The notes: generated from the letters alone by a model not told the origin. Shown: positions 1 through 8,170, counted from the stretch's first letter. The stretch: 37,329 bases of DNA from Bacteroidales bacterium (GCA_016928305.1 JAFGKY010000151.1:1-37329); one strand, 5' to 3'. A program made the numbers and translations.

Positions 1-348
1 GCCTCCCGTAGGAGTCTGGTCCGTGTCTCAGTACCAGTGTGGGGGATCATCCTCTCAGACCCCCTAACCATCGTAGCCTTGGTGAGCTGTTACCTCACCA
101 ACTAGCTAATGGCACATATGCCCATCTCTAACCGCCGGAGCTTTAATCCATAAAACATGCGTCTTCTGGATATTATAGGGTATTAATTTCCGTTTCCGGA
201 AGCTATCCCCTAGTTAGAGGAAGGTTGCATATGCATTACTCACCCGTGCGCCGGTCGTTCCCGCATTGCTGCGGGATTACCCCACGACTTGCATGTGTTA
301 GGCCTGCCGCTAGCGTTCATCCTGAGCCAGGATCAAACTCTTCGTTGT
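1..348 (-). rRNA. rrs: 16S rRNA gene, 5' part only (runs off the left edge)
   Basis: On the minus strand the sequence from about 348 downward reads as the start of a bacterial small-subunit rRNA, with AGAGTTTGATCCTGGCTCAG near 322-341 and the universal ACTCCTACGGGAGGC site at 1-15. This is roughly the first 350 bases (V1-V2) and the remainder lies outside the window. The GCGGCAGGCCTAACACATGC stretch after the 5' conserved block and the GACCGGCGCACGGGTGAGTA block are typical of Bacteroidota. The exact mature 5' end is estimated by analogy with E. coli and may be off by a few bases. Confidence 0.97.
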
Positions 349-580
349 AATTAAGAATTTAAATATTGCTCAAGATTCACTCTTCACCAAAGAAATTAAG
401 GTGCTCTCCTTACCTTCTTTCTTCCTCTTCAATATTTTCAAAGAACCAATATTCCAATGGGACGACAAAGTTACTAAAGATTAGCGAAACCTGCCATCTC
501 TTTTATCAAAATCTTTTTTTAGAACATACACTTTTATGGAGTCTTAACCCGATCGACTTGCCAGGTTAAAAAAGCGGGTG
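349..580 (-). other. rRNA operon leader region
   Basis: This is the transcribed leader between the proximal rRNA promoter and the 16S gene. On the minus strand it contains GGTTCTTTGAAAAT (complement at about 434-447), which resembles the boxA-like antitermination element often seen in Bacteroidota rRNA leaders. That assignment rests on resemblance only. A 67-codon plus-strand reading frame at 366-569 crosses this leader antisense and shows no protein-like features, so no coding gene is called. Confidence 0.6.
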
Positions 581-612
581 CAAATGTATAAACTTTTTTT
601 TAATTCTGCAAA
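581..612 (-). promoter_or_regulatory. Proximal rRNA promoter (P2)
   Basis: Reading the minus strand, TTTG (complement of 609-612) is followed after 20 nt by TACATTTG (complement of 581-588). This fits the Bacteroidota primary-sigma consensus TTTG, about 19-21 nt, TAnnTTTG. The following bases, CACCCGCTTT, are shared exactly with the distal promoter. A run of eight A residues lies in the spacer. Position upstream of 16S and the match to consensus make this a strong call. Confidence 0.85.
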
Positions 613-694
613 AATCTTTCGATCTTTTTCCCCATAATCTTACTTTACCCCAAATTTTATTAAAGAACATGCTTTCTTCTTTTTAAAGCGGGTG

Positions 695-725
695 CAAATG
701 TAACCGCTTTTTTTTAATCAACAAA
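695..725 (-). promoter_or_regulatory. Distal rRNA promoter (P1)
   Basis: On the minus strand TTTG (complement of 722-725) and TACATTTG (complement of 695-702) are separated by exactly 19 nt. The downstream CACCCGCTTT is identical to that of P2, 114 bp away. Tandem promoters sharing -7 box and discriminator fit a strongly expressed, growth-regulated rRNA operon. Confidence 0.85.
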
Positions 726-764
726 TAATTTTAATAAAATATGGAAAGTTTTTTATCCCATTTC

Positions 765-772
765 TATCTTTG
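765..772 (+). promoter_or_regulatory. Possible -7 box for the DUF1295 gene
   Basis: TATCTTTG matches the Bacteroidota -7 consensus TAnnTTTG and lies 22 bp before the ATG at 795. No good TTG is seen 19-21 nt upstream, so this is a half-match only. It lies back to back with the distal rRNA promoter. Confidence 0.4.
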
Positions 773-794
773 AAACAAACTAATATTTTTTGCT

Positions 795-1670
795 ATGCAT
801 AAACAATCCCGATTAAATTCCCTTATAATCTGCCTGTCAGGCTACATCACTGTTTTCTTTATTGTCCTTCTTTTGTATACATGGAACAGACAATTCCAGC
901 ATATCGTCCTTGTAACATTCGTCCTTGATATAGCGGCAACACTCCTTATATTCCTGTTCAGTGTTATATTCAACAATTCAAGTTTTTATGATCCATACTG
1001 GAGTATTGCCCCTTTGCCCATTTTTATTGTGTGGTATTTCAATTCCGCACCCGTTGTGAATAAAGAACGTCAATGGATCATCCTTGCCCTGATTATACTC
1101 TGGTCATTCAGGCTAACCTTTAACTGGATCAGAAGATGGAAAGGTATGAATGACGAAGATTGGAGATACGCTCAGTTCCGGTCTTATCCGACCGCTCTTT
1201 ATTGGTTGATCAGCCTGGCCGGTTTTCATGTCTTCCCCACACTTGTTGTTTTTGCTGGATGCCTGTCTGTTTACCCTGCCATATGTCATATGACTGAACC
1301 ACTGCAAATTATTGATGCAATAGCCCTGATCCTTACCCTCTCGGGAATTGTTATTGAAATGGTTGCTGATAGGCAGTTAACCAATTTTCTGCGTAACAGA
1401 AAAGACAAAGCCTTTCTTTCATCGGGCCTGTGGAAATATTCCAGACATCCCAATTATTTTGGCGAAATATTATTCTGGATTGGTCTTTTTACATTTTCCC
1501 TCCAAATCAATACTTTTTATTGGTACACATTGTCAGGACCAATTGCCATGATTCTCATGTTTTCCCTCATCAGTGTTCCCATGATGGATAAAAGAATGCT
1601 GGAACGGAAATCCGGTTACCAAGAATACAAGCAGAAAACAAGTGCATTGGTTCCCTGGTTCACACGATGA
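795..1670 (+). CDS. DUF1295 / steroid 5-alpha-reductase-like membrane protein
   Basis: A 291-residue integral membrane protein with about seven or eight hydrophobic segments. The C-terminal part carries GLWKYSRHPNYFGE (about residues 210-225), the signature shared by DUF1295, steroid 5-alpha-reductase C-terminal domains and isoprenylcysteine methyltransferases. The central RLTFNWIRRWKGMNDEDWRY segment and the YQEYKQKTSALVPWF end are typical of DUF1295. Members are thought to act on lipid or isoprenoid substrates using NADPH or SAM, but the substrate cannot be read from sequence. The ATG at 795 leaves a short leader after a -7-like box. It is separate from the next gene by 163 bp and could be monocistronic. 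Confidence 0.85.
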   Translation: MHKQSRLNSLIICLSGYITVFFIVLLLYTWNRQFQHIVLVTFVLDIAATLLIFLFSVIFNNSSFYDPYWSIAPLPIFIVWYFNSAPVVNKERQWIILALIILWSFRLTFNWIRRWKGMNDEDWRYAQFRSYPTALYWLISLAGFHVFPTLVVFAGCLSVYPAICHMTEPLQIIDAIALILTLSGIVIEMVADRQLTNFLRNRKDKAFLSSGLWKYSRHPNYFGEILFWIGLFTFSLQINTFYWYTLSGPIAMILMFSLISVPMMDKRMLERKSGYQEYKQKTSALVPWFTR

Positions 1671-1682
1671 AGGGACGGCTTT

Positions 1683-1709
1683 GTTATGATGGTTATGATG
1701 GTTATGATA
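1683..1709 (+). repeat. Three 9-bp tandem repeats
   Basis: GTTATGATG occurs twice and GTTATGATA once, back to back, just after the stop codon at 1670. This is a small tandem repeat in a non-coding gap. I see no function for it. Confidence 0.7.
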
Positions 1710-1833
1710 GTCAGCTGATGGAGACCTGAAATGCTGTTTCGCTTCTTCTGAATCCTATTCATCATTCCATCTTATCGGGTTTTAGAGTTTGAAAAATTTA
1801 AATATCTTCGGAAAAAATTAACGGCAGGTTATC

Positions 1834-2571
1834 GTGAAAAAATCACTAGTTATTATCCCTACATACAACGAAAAAGAGAATATTGAAAAGATTATCTGTG
1901 CGATTTTTTCTCTTCCCCGGGAATTCGATATCCTGATTATTGATGACGGTTCACCCGACGGCACTGCAAAAATTGTTCAGAATCTGCAACAGAAAGATAA
2001 ACACAACCGGTTACACCTGTTGCAGAGACCTGGTAAAATGGGATTGGGAACTGCCTATATCACTGGTTTTAAGTGGGCATTGGTGCATAATTATCAATAC
2101 ATTTTTGAAATGGATGCCGATTTTTCCCATAATCCTGATGACCTGATAAAGCTGCACGATGCCTGCCTTAATGGTGCTGACCTGGCAATAGGATCGCGTT
2201 ACAAATCGGGAGTAAACGTTGTGAACTGGCCTATTGGAAGGGTATTGATGTCGTACTTCGCTTCTAAATATGTCCGGCTCGTTACATGCATGAAGATCCA
2301 TGATACAACAGCCGGATTTAAATGTTTTCGCAGGCATGTCCTTGAAGCTATGAACCTTGACAGGATCAGATTCAAAGGTTATGCATTTCAGATTGAAATG
2401 AAATTCATCACCTGGAAAATGGGATTCTCCATCGTTGAGATCCCCATTATTTTTACAGAAAGAAAAGTTGGTGCTTCAAAAATGACAGGCGGTATTTTCA
2501 ATGAGGCCTTTTGGGGTGTGTTAACCATGAAAGCCAGAAGCCTTTTCCATCCATATAAAAGACTGCGGTAA
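1834..2571 (+). CDS. Family 2 glycosyltransferase, polyprenol-phosphate mannosyltransferase-like
   Basis: A 245-residue soluble GT-A enzyme resembling DPM1/polyprenol monophosphomannose synthase, which transfers a sugar from a nucleotide donor to a polyprenyl phosphate at the inner membrane. N-terminal VIIPTYNEKENIEKII and IIDDGSPDGTA form the nucleotide-binding part. EMDADFSHNP (about residue 90) holds the DxD-type metal site. RKVGASKMTGG near the C-terminus is the conserved acceptor-side loop. There is no C-terminal membrane domain, so it is the short form. The start is GTG at 1834, the only sensible initiation site before the conserved VIIPTYNE. Its stop is 2 bp before dihydroorotase, a pairing I recall as common in Bacteroidota. 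The sugar specificity is inferred from the family. Confidence 0.9.
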   Translation: MKKSLVIIPTYNEKENIEKIICAIFSLPREFDILIIDDGSPDGTAKIVQNLQQKDKHNRLHLLQRPGKMGLGTAYITGFKWALVHNYQYIFEMDADFSHNPDDLIKLHDACLNGADLAIGSRYKSGVNVVNWPIGRVLMSYFASKYVRLVTCMKIHDTTAGFKCFRRHVLEAMNLDRIRFKGYAFQIEMKFITWKMGFSIVEIPIIFTERKVGASKMTGGIFNEAFWGVLTMKARSLFHPYKRLR

Positions 2572-2573
2572 TC

Positions 2574-3920
2574 ATGAGCGGTTATTGTATACAGAATGCC
2601 TTGATCGTAAATGAAGGCATTTCTTTTACAGGTAGCCTGATAATAAAAAACGGACGAATTGAAAAAATATTTCGTGCGGAAGAAGTTGTTCCTGTTCCGG
2701 ATGATACAATAGTCATTGAGGCCACCGGTAAAATCCTGATGCCCGGAGTTATTGATGACCAGGTGCATTTTCGTGAACCAGGTCTTACCCATAAAGGAGA
2801 TATAGCTTCTGAATCGATGGCTGCAGTTGCAGGAGGTATCACATCGTTTATGGATATGCCGAACACCCTCCCTCAGACAGTTACTCAATCCCTGCTCGAG
2901 GAAAAATATGCCCGTGCTTCAATGATTTCGATGGCCAATTATTCATTTTATATGGGTGCCACCAACGATAACCTCGCGGAAATCCTGTTGACCAACCCGT
3001 TAAATGTTTGTGGAGTTAAAATTTTTATGGGAGCATCCACCGGTAATATGCTGGTAGACAATCCCAGAACACTCGAAGGTATTTTTTCACAATCACCAAT
3101 GCTACTCGCTGTTCATTGCGAAGATGAATGGATCATCCGCCGCAATTCGGCTGTGTTCAGAGAAAAGTACGGGGAGGATGTTCCGGTAGCATTTCATCCG
3201 GAAATCCGCAGTGCCGAGGCATGTTTTAAATCTTCATCACTGGCAGTTGATATGGCCAGGAAATACCAGTCGCGCCTTCATATTCTCCATCTTTCAACCC
3301 GGGAAGAAATGTCACTGCTGGAGAATACTACTCACAGAACGAATAAAAAAATCACTTCCGAAGTATGCATACATCACCTGGCTTTTAATGCCGAAGATTA
3401 TCAGCAACTCGGGACCCGAATCAAATGGAATCCGGCTGTGAAAACAGAAGATCACCGCATCGCGTTAATAAATGCTGTAAAAGATGGCACAATCGACATG
3501 GTTGCCACCGATCATGCTCCGCATACACTTGAAGAAAAAAACAATACATATTTCAAATCCCCGTCCGGTGGGCCCTTAGTTCAACATTCGTTAGCCGTTA
3601 TGTTGGAATTTTACCGGCAAGGCATCTTTTCACTCGAACAAATAACCGACCGGATGTGTCATGCTCCCGCCGATATTTTTCGTATTGAAAACAGGGGCTA
3701 TATCCGTGAAGGCTATTATGCTGATCTTACCGTTATCGATCTCAATCATCCCTGGACAGTAAACACCGATAATATCCTTTATAAATGCAAATGGTCTCCT
3801 TTTGAAGGAAGAGAATTTCATGCCAAGGTTACGCATACCTTTATAAACGGAAATCTGGTCTATGAAAATGACCGGTTTCATAATGCTCCTGCAGGAATGA
3901 GACTTCTTTTTAATCGTTAA
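2574..3920 (+). CDS. pyrC: Dihydroorotase
   Basis: A 448-residue amidohydrolase that interconverts carbamoyl aspartate and dihydroorotate in pyrimidine synthesis. Visible active-site elements are QVHFREPG (Q63-H65), the lysine expected to be carboxylated in VKIFMGASTG (K149), H181 in VHCED, H239 in ILHLST and D313 in TDHAPH. The length and the MPGVIDDQVHFREPG signature match the Bacteroidota class I enzyme. The canonical first metal-binding His of the HxH pair is Gln here; I recall the same residue in other Bacteroidota homologues, so it is probably a lineage trait rather than damage. The ATG lies 2 bp after the upstream stop, so translation is probably coupled. Confidence 0.95.
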   Translation: MSGYCIQNALIVNEGISFTGSLIIKNGRIEKIFRAEEVVPVPDDTIVIEATGKILMPGVIDDQVHFREPGLTHKGDIASESMAAVAGGITSFMDMPNTLPQTVTQSLLEEKYARASMISMANYSFYMGATNDNLAEILLTNPLNVCGVKIFMGASTGNMLVDNPRTLEGIFSQSPMLLAVHCEDEWIIRRNSAVFREKYGEDVPVAFHPEIRSAEACFKSSSLAVDMARKYQSRLHILHLSTREEMSLLENTTHRTNKKITSEVCIHHLAFNAEDYQQLGTRIKWNPAVKTEDHRIALINAVKDGTIDMVATDHAPHTLEEKNNTYFKSPSGGPLVQHSLAVMLEFYRQGIFSLEQITDRMCHAPADIFRIENRGYIREGYYADLTVIDLNHPWTVNTDNILYKCKWSPFEGREFHAKVTHTFINGNLVYENDRFHNAPAGMRLLFNR

Positions 3921-3935
3921 AACCATAAGAAAACC

Positions 3936-4436
3936 ATGAAAAACGTAATGACTATTTTAGCGGTATTTGTTGTTTTCGTTCTGGCTTCCTGCCGGAAAAC
4001 CGAACCGGCAGTTACTACTGAAATCCCTGCTATGGGAGTTACCGATTCAGCGGCCGGAATCCTGGTAGCCGAAAATATCATTCAGGATATTATTATCAAA
4101 AACAATGATCCGGACAATTACTGGGCTGCAGAATGCCTGAAAGGCATGCACAGGAAAGCCCTTGTGGATATTGTGTTTGATTTGGCATATTCCCAGAAGG
4201 CGTTGGTATATGATTTTGATACAAACGAAAAACTCACGGTACGACAATTGAAGCAATTTGAAAAGAAAGAAGGATTCAGCCGTGACAAAATAGGGAAAAT
4301 ACAATTTGTTGAAAGCTGGTACCTTAATCCCGATAAGGTATCCATAACAAAAAAAGTATCTTCAATCGTTCTCGGATATGAAATCAATACCAATGAAGGA
4401 ATATACTTTCCGGTATTCCGGATGATATTGAACTGA
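3936..4436 (+). CDS. Lipoprotein of unknown function
   Basis: A 166-residue protein with a clear lipoprotein signal: a hydrophobic stretch ending in LASC with the lipidated cysteine at residue 19, so it is expected to be membrane-anchored and to face the periplasm or surface. It lies 15 bp after dihydroorotase and is probably in the same operon. In many Bacteroidota a small DUF4296 lipoprotein occupies this location, but I do not see a clear DUF4296 pattern. The region from about residue 90 (DFDTNEKLTVRQLKQFEKK, then KIQFVESWYLNPDK) loosely resembles the conserved segment of GldN/PorN-type gliding or type IX secretion proteins. That resemblance is weak, so no function is assigned. Confidence 0.7.
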   Translation: MKNVMTILAVFVVFVLASCRKTEPAVTTEIPAMGVTDSAAGILVAENIIQDIIIKNNDPDNYWAAECLKGMHRKALVDIVFDLAYSQKALVYDFDTNEKLTVRQLKQFEKKEGFSRDKIGKIQFVESWYLNPDKVSITKKVSSIVLGYEINTNEGIYFPVFRMILN

Positions 4437-4557
4437 TGTTCAATCAACAAGCCTTTAATATCCTACTCATCATATAACCTAGTAAATCAATAGGGTTTGA
4501 TATTCGCAAAGACAACTCCTGTGAACCTTCTTATAAAATGTGGTATTTTTTGCATTA

Positions 4558-4569
4558 ATTATGCATAAT
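4558..4569. repeat. 12-bp perfect palindrome upstream of aspartate kinase
   Basis: ATTATGCATAAT is a perfect palindrome located about 25 bp upstream of the -7-like box at 4594. Its location would suit an operator, but no family can be named and AT-rich palindromes of this length arise by chance. Confidence 0.35.
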
Positions 4570-4593
4570 ACTATGACAATATTGAAAAAACAA

Positions 4594-4601
4594 TATTTTT
4601 G
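4594..4601 (+). promoter_or_regulatory. Probable -7 box for the aspartate kinase gene
   Basis: TATTTTTG fits TAnnTTTG and lies 47 bp before the ATG at 4649 in a 212-bp gap. A clear TTG at the right distance upstream is lacking. Confidence 0.45.
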
Positions 4602-4648
4602 TCCCCGATATTATACATATTGGTAATGTATCTAAAGTAACATCCACA

Positions 4649-6037
4649 ATGCTTACAGTTGAGAAAATAGGCGGAACTTCCATGTCAAAGTTCCAGGACG
4701 TACTGCAAAATATAATCATCGGACCTTGCGGGGACGGCGATTTTTACAACCGTATTTTTGTTGTTTCCGCTTACAACAACGTTACAAACTGGCTGCTGGA
4801 ACATAAGAAAACCAAAGAACCTGGCATTTATCAGTTATTCATCAAAGACGAAGATTACAATAAAGCCCTTTTTGAGTTGCTGGAAAAACTCATTGCTATC
4901 AATCGCACATTTGCAGATATTAAACTTGATCAGGATAAAGCCGATGCTTTCATTACTCAGCGGATAAAACAGGCAAAAAACTATCTGAACAGCCTGGCTG
5001 ATGTATTGGCTACAGGTTATGTCAATCACCAGAACATCTTTCTGGCAGCTCGTGAAATCCTTTCTTCCATTGGTGAAGCACATTCAGCTTTCAATTCAGT
5101 AAACATACTTGAAAATCAAGGTATTAATGCTGAATTTGTTGATCTTTGCGGATTCAATGACTCAGAAAACCTAACCATTGACGAACGGATTCATAAGGCG
5201 TTCAAAAACCTGGATTACAGTCATATTATTCCTGTCGTCACCGGTTACACAAAAGGAATTGAAGGCATCATGCGTGAATTTGACAGGGGGTACAGCGAAG
5301 TTACATTCAGTAAGATTGCAGTCGAAGTCAAAGCCGACGAGGCCATTATCCACAAAGAATTTCACCTTTCTTCCGCTGATCCCGGCATTGTTGGTCTGGA
5401 AAAATCGATACCGGTTGGATTCACCAACTACAATGTTGCTGATCAGCTTGCTGACATCGGAATGGAAGCAATTCATCCGAAAGCTTCAAAATCGCTGGAA
5501 ATGAACGGGATTAATATCCGGGTTAAGAATACCTTTGAACCCGATCATCCGGGCACTCTCATATCAAAGGATTACGTTGGTGAAGATTCGAAGGTAGAGA
5601 TCATTTCGGGAACGGATAAAGTTGTAGCCATTGAGATCCACGACCCGTTGATGGTTGGCCAGGTGGGATTTGACCTAATGGTGATGCAGGTTTTTCAGAA
5701 GTTCAATATCAGCTACATCCTGAAAGCCACCAATGCTAACAGCATAACACAGGTTATATGGGAAAGTGATTATTGTGAAAGCCTTTTTAATGAATTGAAA
5801 GAAAGCTATTATGAAGTTACTGTCAAACCAGCAGCCATTGTTTGTGCCCTGGGTACCAACATTGCGAAACCCGGAATACTGGCAAAAGCAACAAAGGCTT
5901 TGTCGGACAGCGGCATTAACATCGATGCTTTTTCCCAATCACTTAAACAGGTGAATATGCAGTTTATTATCAGCCGTGAAAACTACAAAAAAGCTATTAT
6001 TTCAATGAACGATGCTTTATGTGTTTGTAAGGATTGA
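4649..6037 (+). CDS. Aspartate kinase (monofunctional, ACT-containing)
   Basis: A 462-residue enzyme that phosphorylates aspartate, the first step towards lysine, diaminopimelate, threonine and methionine. The N-terminus reads VEKIGGTSMSKF, the KxGGTS nucleotide-binding motif of aspartokinases. VTGYTKGIEG (about residue 200) and the HPKASKSLE segment (about 280) also match the family. Two C-terminal ACT-like domains (about 320-385 and 393-460) are the usual site of feedback control by amino acids. No homoserine dehydrogenase is fused. It seems to be transcribed alone from its own promoter. Because several aspartokinase paralogues (lysC, thrA, metL types) can exist, no symbol is given. Confidence 0.92.
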   Translation: MLTVEKIGGTSMSKFQDVLQNIIIGPCGDGDFYNRIFVVSAYNNVTNWLLEHKKTKEPGIYQLFIKDEDYNKALFELLEKLIAINRTFADIKLDQDKADAFITQRIKQAKNYLNSLADVLATGYVNHQNIFLAAREILSSIGEAHSAFNSVNILENQGINAEFVDLCGFNDSENLTIDERIHKAFKNLDYSHIIPVVTGYTKGIEGIMREFDRGYSEVTFSKIAVEVKADEAIIHKEFHLSSADPGIVGLEKSIPVGFTNYNVADQLADIGMEAIHPKASKSLEMNGINIRVKNTFEPDHPGTLISKDYVGEDSKVEIISGTDKVVAIEIHDPLMVGQVGFDLMVMQVFQKFNISYILKATNANSITQVIWESDYCESLFNELKESYYEVTVKPAAIVCALGTNIAKPGILAKATKALSDSGINIDAFSQSLKQVNMQFIISRENYKKAIISMNDALCVCKD

Positions 6038-6085
6038 TAAAGCCGGCAAGAAATCCAATTCCCAAAAGAATATTATGATCCCTTA

Positions 6086-6117
6086 TTGGAAATTTTAAGC
6101 AAAACCGATTACCTTTG
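6086..6117 (+). promoter_or_regulatory. Promoter of the 6155 gene
   Basis: TTG at 6086-6088 and TACCTTTG at 6110-6117 are separated by 21 nt, a good match to the Bacteroidota promoter. This leaves about 30 nt of leader before the ATG at 6155 and implies that the in-frame TTG at 6086 is a -33 element, not a start codon. Confidence 0.65.
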
Positions 6118-6154
6118 CTTAGGTAGAACCTGTCGTATAATAACCGGTAATACC

Positions 6155-6847
6155 ATGAAGAATCCATTTTTTTATCGAATGCGTTTGCAGGCTGTCTTGG
6201 TTTCTTTATTGCTTGCCTGTTTCTGCCTCATGGGACAGGAAAGCTATCCGGGAGATTATATTTCAGATCCTGCATACATCAAACCGGTTTTAACCGAAGA
6301 ACAGGATCCCAATGTATTGAAAGTTCCGAAAATTAAGAAAGTAGACTTTTCGTTTGCCACAGGGATGATCGTGGGAACTATCGGTCATGACAATTATTTT
6401 GGTACTGCCTATATAGCCCCTGCTATTTCGTATAATATCAGTCCACGTATGCGGATTAGGGCAGGTAGTCTTATTTTTCTCAGTTCATATTATAAACCTT
6501 CGCATGCTTCCATACAATCAGGTGAATTTTCAGCAGGATCCCCGAATCTGGGGGCATTGTTCATCGCGGCCGACTATTTTGTTACCAATCGTATGATCCT
6601 CACCGGAACTTATTTTAAAATGCCTGAAAACAATTTGTTTCAAAGAAAAATTGCACCTGAAGTCTATAACCGATACAAACCATATTATAATGTGCCTTCA
6701 GAATCCATGTCAATAGGCCTGAATTATAAAGTAACCAAAGGTTTTTCTATTGGTGCTGAATTCCGGATATCCAACAACTATCAACCTTTACTAAGCCCTT
6801 ATCCATACGAGTCCGGATATCCTCAATACTACCCTTCCTACTGGTAA
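6155..6847 (+). CDS. Secreted probable outer-membrane beta-barrel protein
   Basis: A 230-residue protein with an N-terminal signal peptide (hydrophobic core AVLVSLLLACFCLMG). After about residue 60 it consists of alternating strand-like segments, such as FSFATGMIVGTIG, RMRIRAGSLIFLSSYY, MSIGLNYKVT and FSIGAEFRISNNY, the pattern of a small beta-barrel. The C-terminus is rich in Tyr and Pro (YPYESGYPQYYPSYW) and ends in Trp, consistent with a barrel ending in an aromatic residue. I do not recognise the family. The ATG at 6155 is chosen over an in-frame TTG at 6086 because a promoter overlaps the latter and because the signal peptide starts properly here. Confidence 0.7.
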   Translation: MKNPFFYRMRLQAVLVSLLLACFCLMGQESYPGDYISDPAYIKPVLTEEQDPNVLKVPKIKKVDFSFATGMIVGTIGHDNYFGTAYIAPAISYNISPRMRIRAGSLIFLSSYYKPSHASIQSGEFSAGSPNLGALFIAADYFVTNRMILTGTYFKMPENNLFQRKIAPEVYNRYKPYYNVPSESMSIGLNYKVTKGFSIGAEFRISNNYQPLLSPYPYESGYPQYYPSYW

Positions 6848-7104
6848 ATACCGGAAATTTTCATTCGTGAGCTGATGTTTTAATGCCGCAACATGCACTT
6901 GAACATATCAGGCTTTCTATCATTCAGATTTCCCATTTTTCGCCGTTTTCCACTATAAGTATTAACCACCTTGTGTTTCTTAACGGTAATGCAAATACTT
7001 GGTAACCTATACTTTACAAAGCCTATCAACACCTGCCTGTTGAAAAAAATCGGTTGATTCTGATTCAAAAAGGTTTAACTTAGGCCTGTTCAATACAAAA
7101 TGAC
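6848..7104. other. Non-coding gap with no recognised element
   Basis: I see no convincing gene, promoter, terminator or repeat in this 257-bp stretch. A 62-codon minus-strand frame at 6880-7068 has no protein-like character. Confidence 0.5.
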
Positions 7105-7323
7105 GTGTATTCCAAAACGCATAAAGACCTCAACCTGAAACGGATAAATAAAACCTCCATCGCATTCAACAACCATGAATTAAAAGCTATTGATCAGTAC
7201 TGCCGGCAGTTCAGGGTCAGGAACAAGTCAAAATTTATGCGTGAAGCCATTATTACTGAAGTACTCCGTAAATTCGATAAGCATCATCCCTTATTGTTTG
7301 ACGATCATCCGCGATTGTTTTAG
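7105..7323 (+). CDS. Small ribbon-helix-helix-like protein
   Basis: A 72-residue basic protein with the layout of an Arc/MetJ-type fold: a strand-like segment INKTSIAF (about 15-22), helix A NHELKAIDQYCRQF (about 24-37) and helix B SKFMREAIITEVLRKF (about 43-58). Such proteins usually bind DNA as dimers, with the strand residues reading the major groove. The start is GTG at 7105, since the only in-frame ATG falls within helix B. No toxin gene is adjacent, so an antitoxin role is not supported. It lies upstream of coaX with a 115-bp gap. The target is unknown. Confidence 0.65.
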   Translation: MYSKTHKDLNLKRINKTSIAFNNHELKAIDQYCRQFRVRNKSKFMREAIITEVLRKFDKHHPLLFDDHPRLF

Positions 7324-7438
7324 CTGCCCTGTTACAGCAGCTGTACTTCTAACAATCCGAATTTTAGTGCATCAAGCATGCTGAAAACCCATAACATTCA
7401 CTAATTTTATTGTTTTATTGGTTTTTTGTTGCAGCCAT

Positions 7439-8170
7439 ATGAACCTCGTAATTGACATAGGGAATACACTTACCAAAACCGGATGTTTCCATAACAACGG
7501 TTTAATATCCTTTGCCATGATGGAAACTGCAACACCCCATAGCTTAAAGGAATGGATTCTTAAATTTCCTTTCCGGAAATGCATCCTGTCTTCAGTAACG
7601 AATGAGGATGAAGCGATTTCAATGTTTTTGCAGAATGAAATACCTCATTTCATTAATCTCAATCATACAACTCCCCTTCCATATAAAAACCTTTATCATA
7701 CGCCTGAATCGCTTGGTAATGATAGAATTGCCGGAATAGCCGGCGCTTATAACCGTTTTCCGGGAGCCAATGTTCTTGTTATCGATTTGGGAACCGCTAT
7801 TACCTACGACCTAATCACAAGTAACGGCGAATACAAAGGAGGAAATATATCTCCCGGACTCGTTACAAGGTTCAATGCACTGCATTCGTTTACCTCGCGA
7901 TTACCCTTGCTGGGAAAAGCCGATGTACAGATAGACCTGGGGACCGATACCCGATCAGCTATAATTGCCGGCGTACAAAATGGCATTCTTTATGAAATAA
8001 ACGGGTACATCGAGCATAACTCCACGGAGTTTCCTGACCTGGTAATAATACTGACCGGCGGGGATGCGGATTTCTTTGCTAATAAATTAAAAAAGCCCAT
8101 ATTTGTGGATCCAAATCTGATTCTGAGCGGGCTAAATGCCATACTGGAATATAATATTCAAACGATTTAA
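7439..8170 (+). CDS. coaX: Type III pantothenate kinase
   Basis: A 243-residue ASKHA-fold kinase that phosphorylates pantothenate in the first step of coenzyme A synthesis. Characteristic elements are NLVIDIGNTLTKTG at the N-terminus (phosphate-1 motif), VIDLGTAITYDLI near the middle (phosphate-2 motif with the catalytic Asp region), GGNISPGLVTRFNALHSFTSRLPL and TGGDADFF near the C-terminus (adenosine region). The ATG at 7439 places the phosphate motif at the very start, as in the family; an in-frame TTG at 7418 would add an unlikely tail. lptC follows after 12 bp, so it probably heads an operon. Confidence 0.93.
   Translation: MNLVIDIGNTLTKTGCFHNNGLISFAMMETATPHSLKEWILKFPFRKCILSSVTNEDEAISMFLQNEIPHFINLNHTTPLPYKNLYHTPESLGNDRIAGIAGAYNRFPGANVLVIDLGTAITYDLITSNGEYKGGNISPGLVTRFNALHSFTSRLPLLGKADVQIDLGTDTRSAIIAGVQNGILYEINGYIEHNSTEFPDLVIILTGGDADFFANKLKKPIFVDPNLILSGLNAILEYNIQTI

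Noticed and set aside
366..569. 67-codon plus-strand frame beside 16S
   Set aside because: It lies antisense to the rRNA leader, has low-complexity Ser/Leu composition and no promoter or family resemblance.
2388..2888. 166-codon minus-strand frame over the mannosyltransferase-dihydroorotase junction
   Set aside because: It is opposite two well-supported genes and has a Cys/His/Asn-rich composition typical of a shadow frame.
6880..7068. 62-codon minus-strand frame in the gap before the ribbon-helix-helix gene
   Set aside because: No promoter, no family resemblance and random-looking composition.
7322..7341. AGCTGC/GCAGCT hairpin after the ribbon-helix-helix gene as a terminator
   Set aside because: The stem is only 6 bp, includes the stop codon region and is not followed by a T tract.
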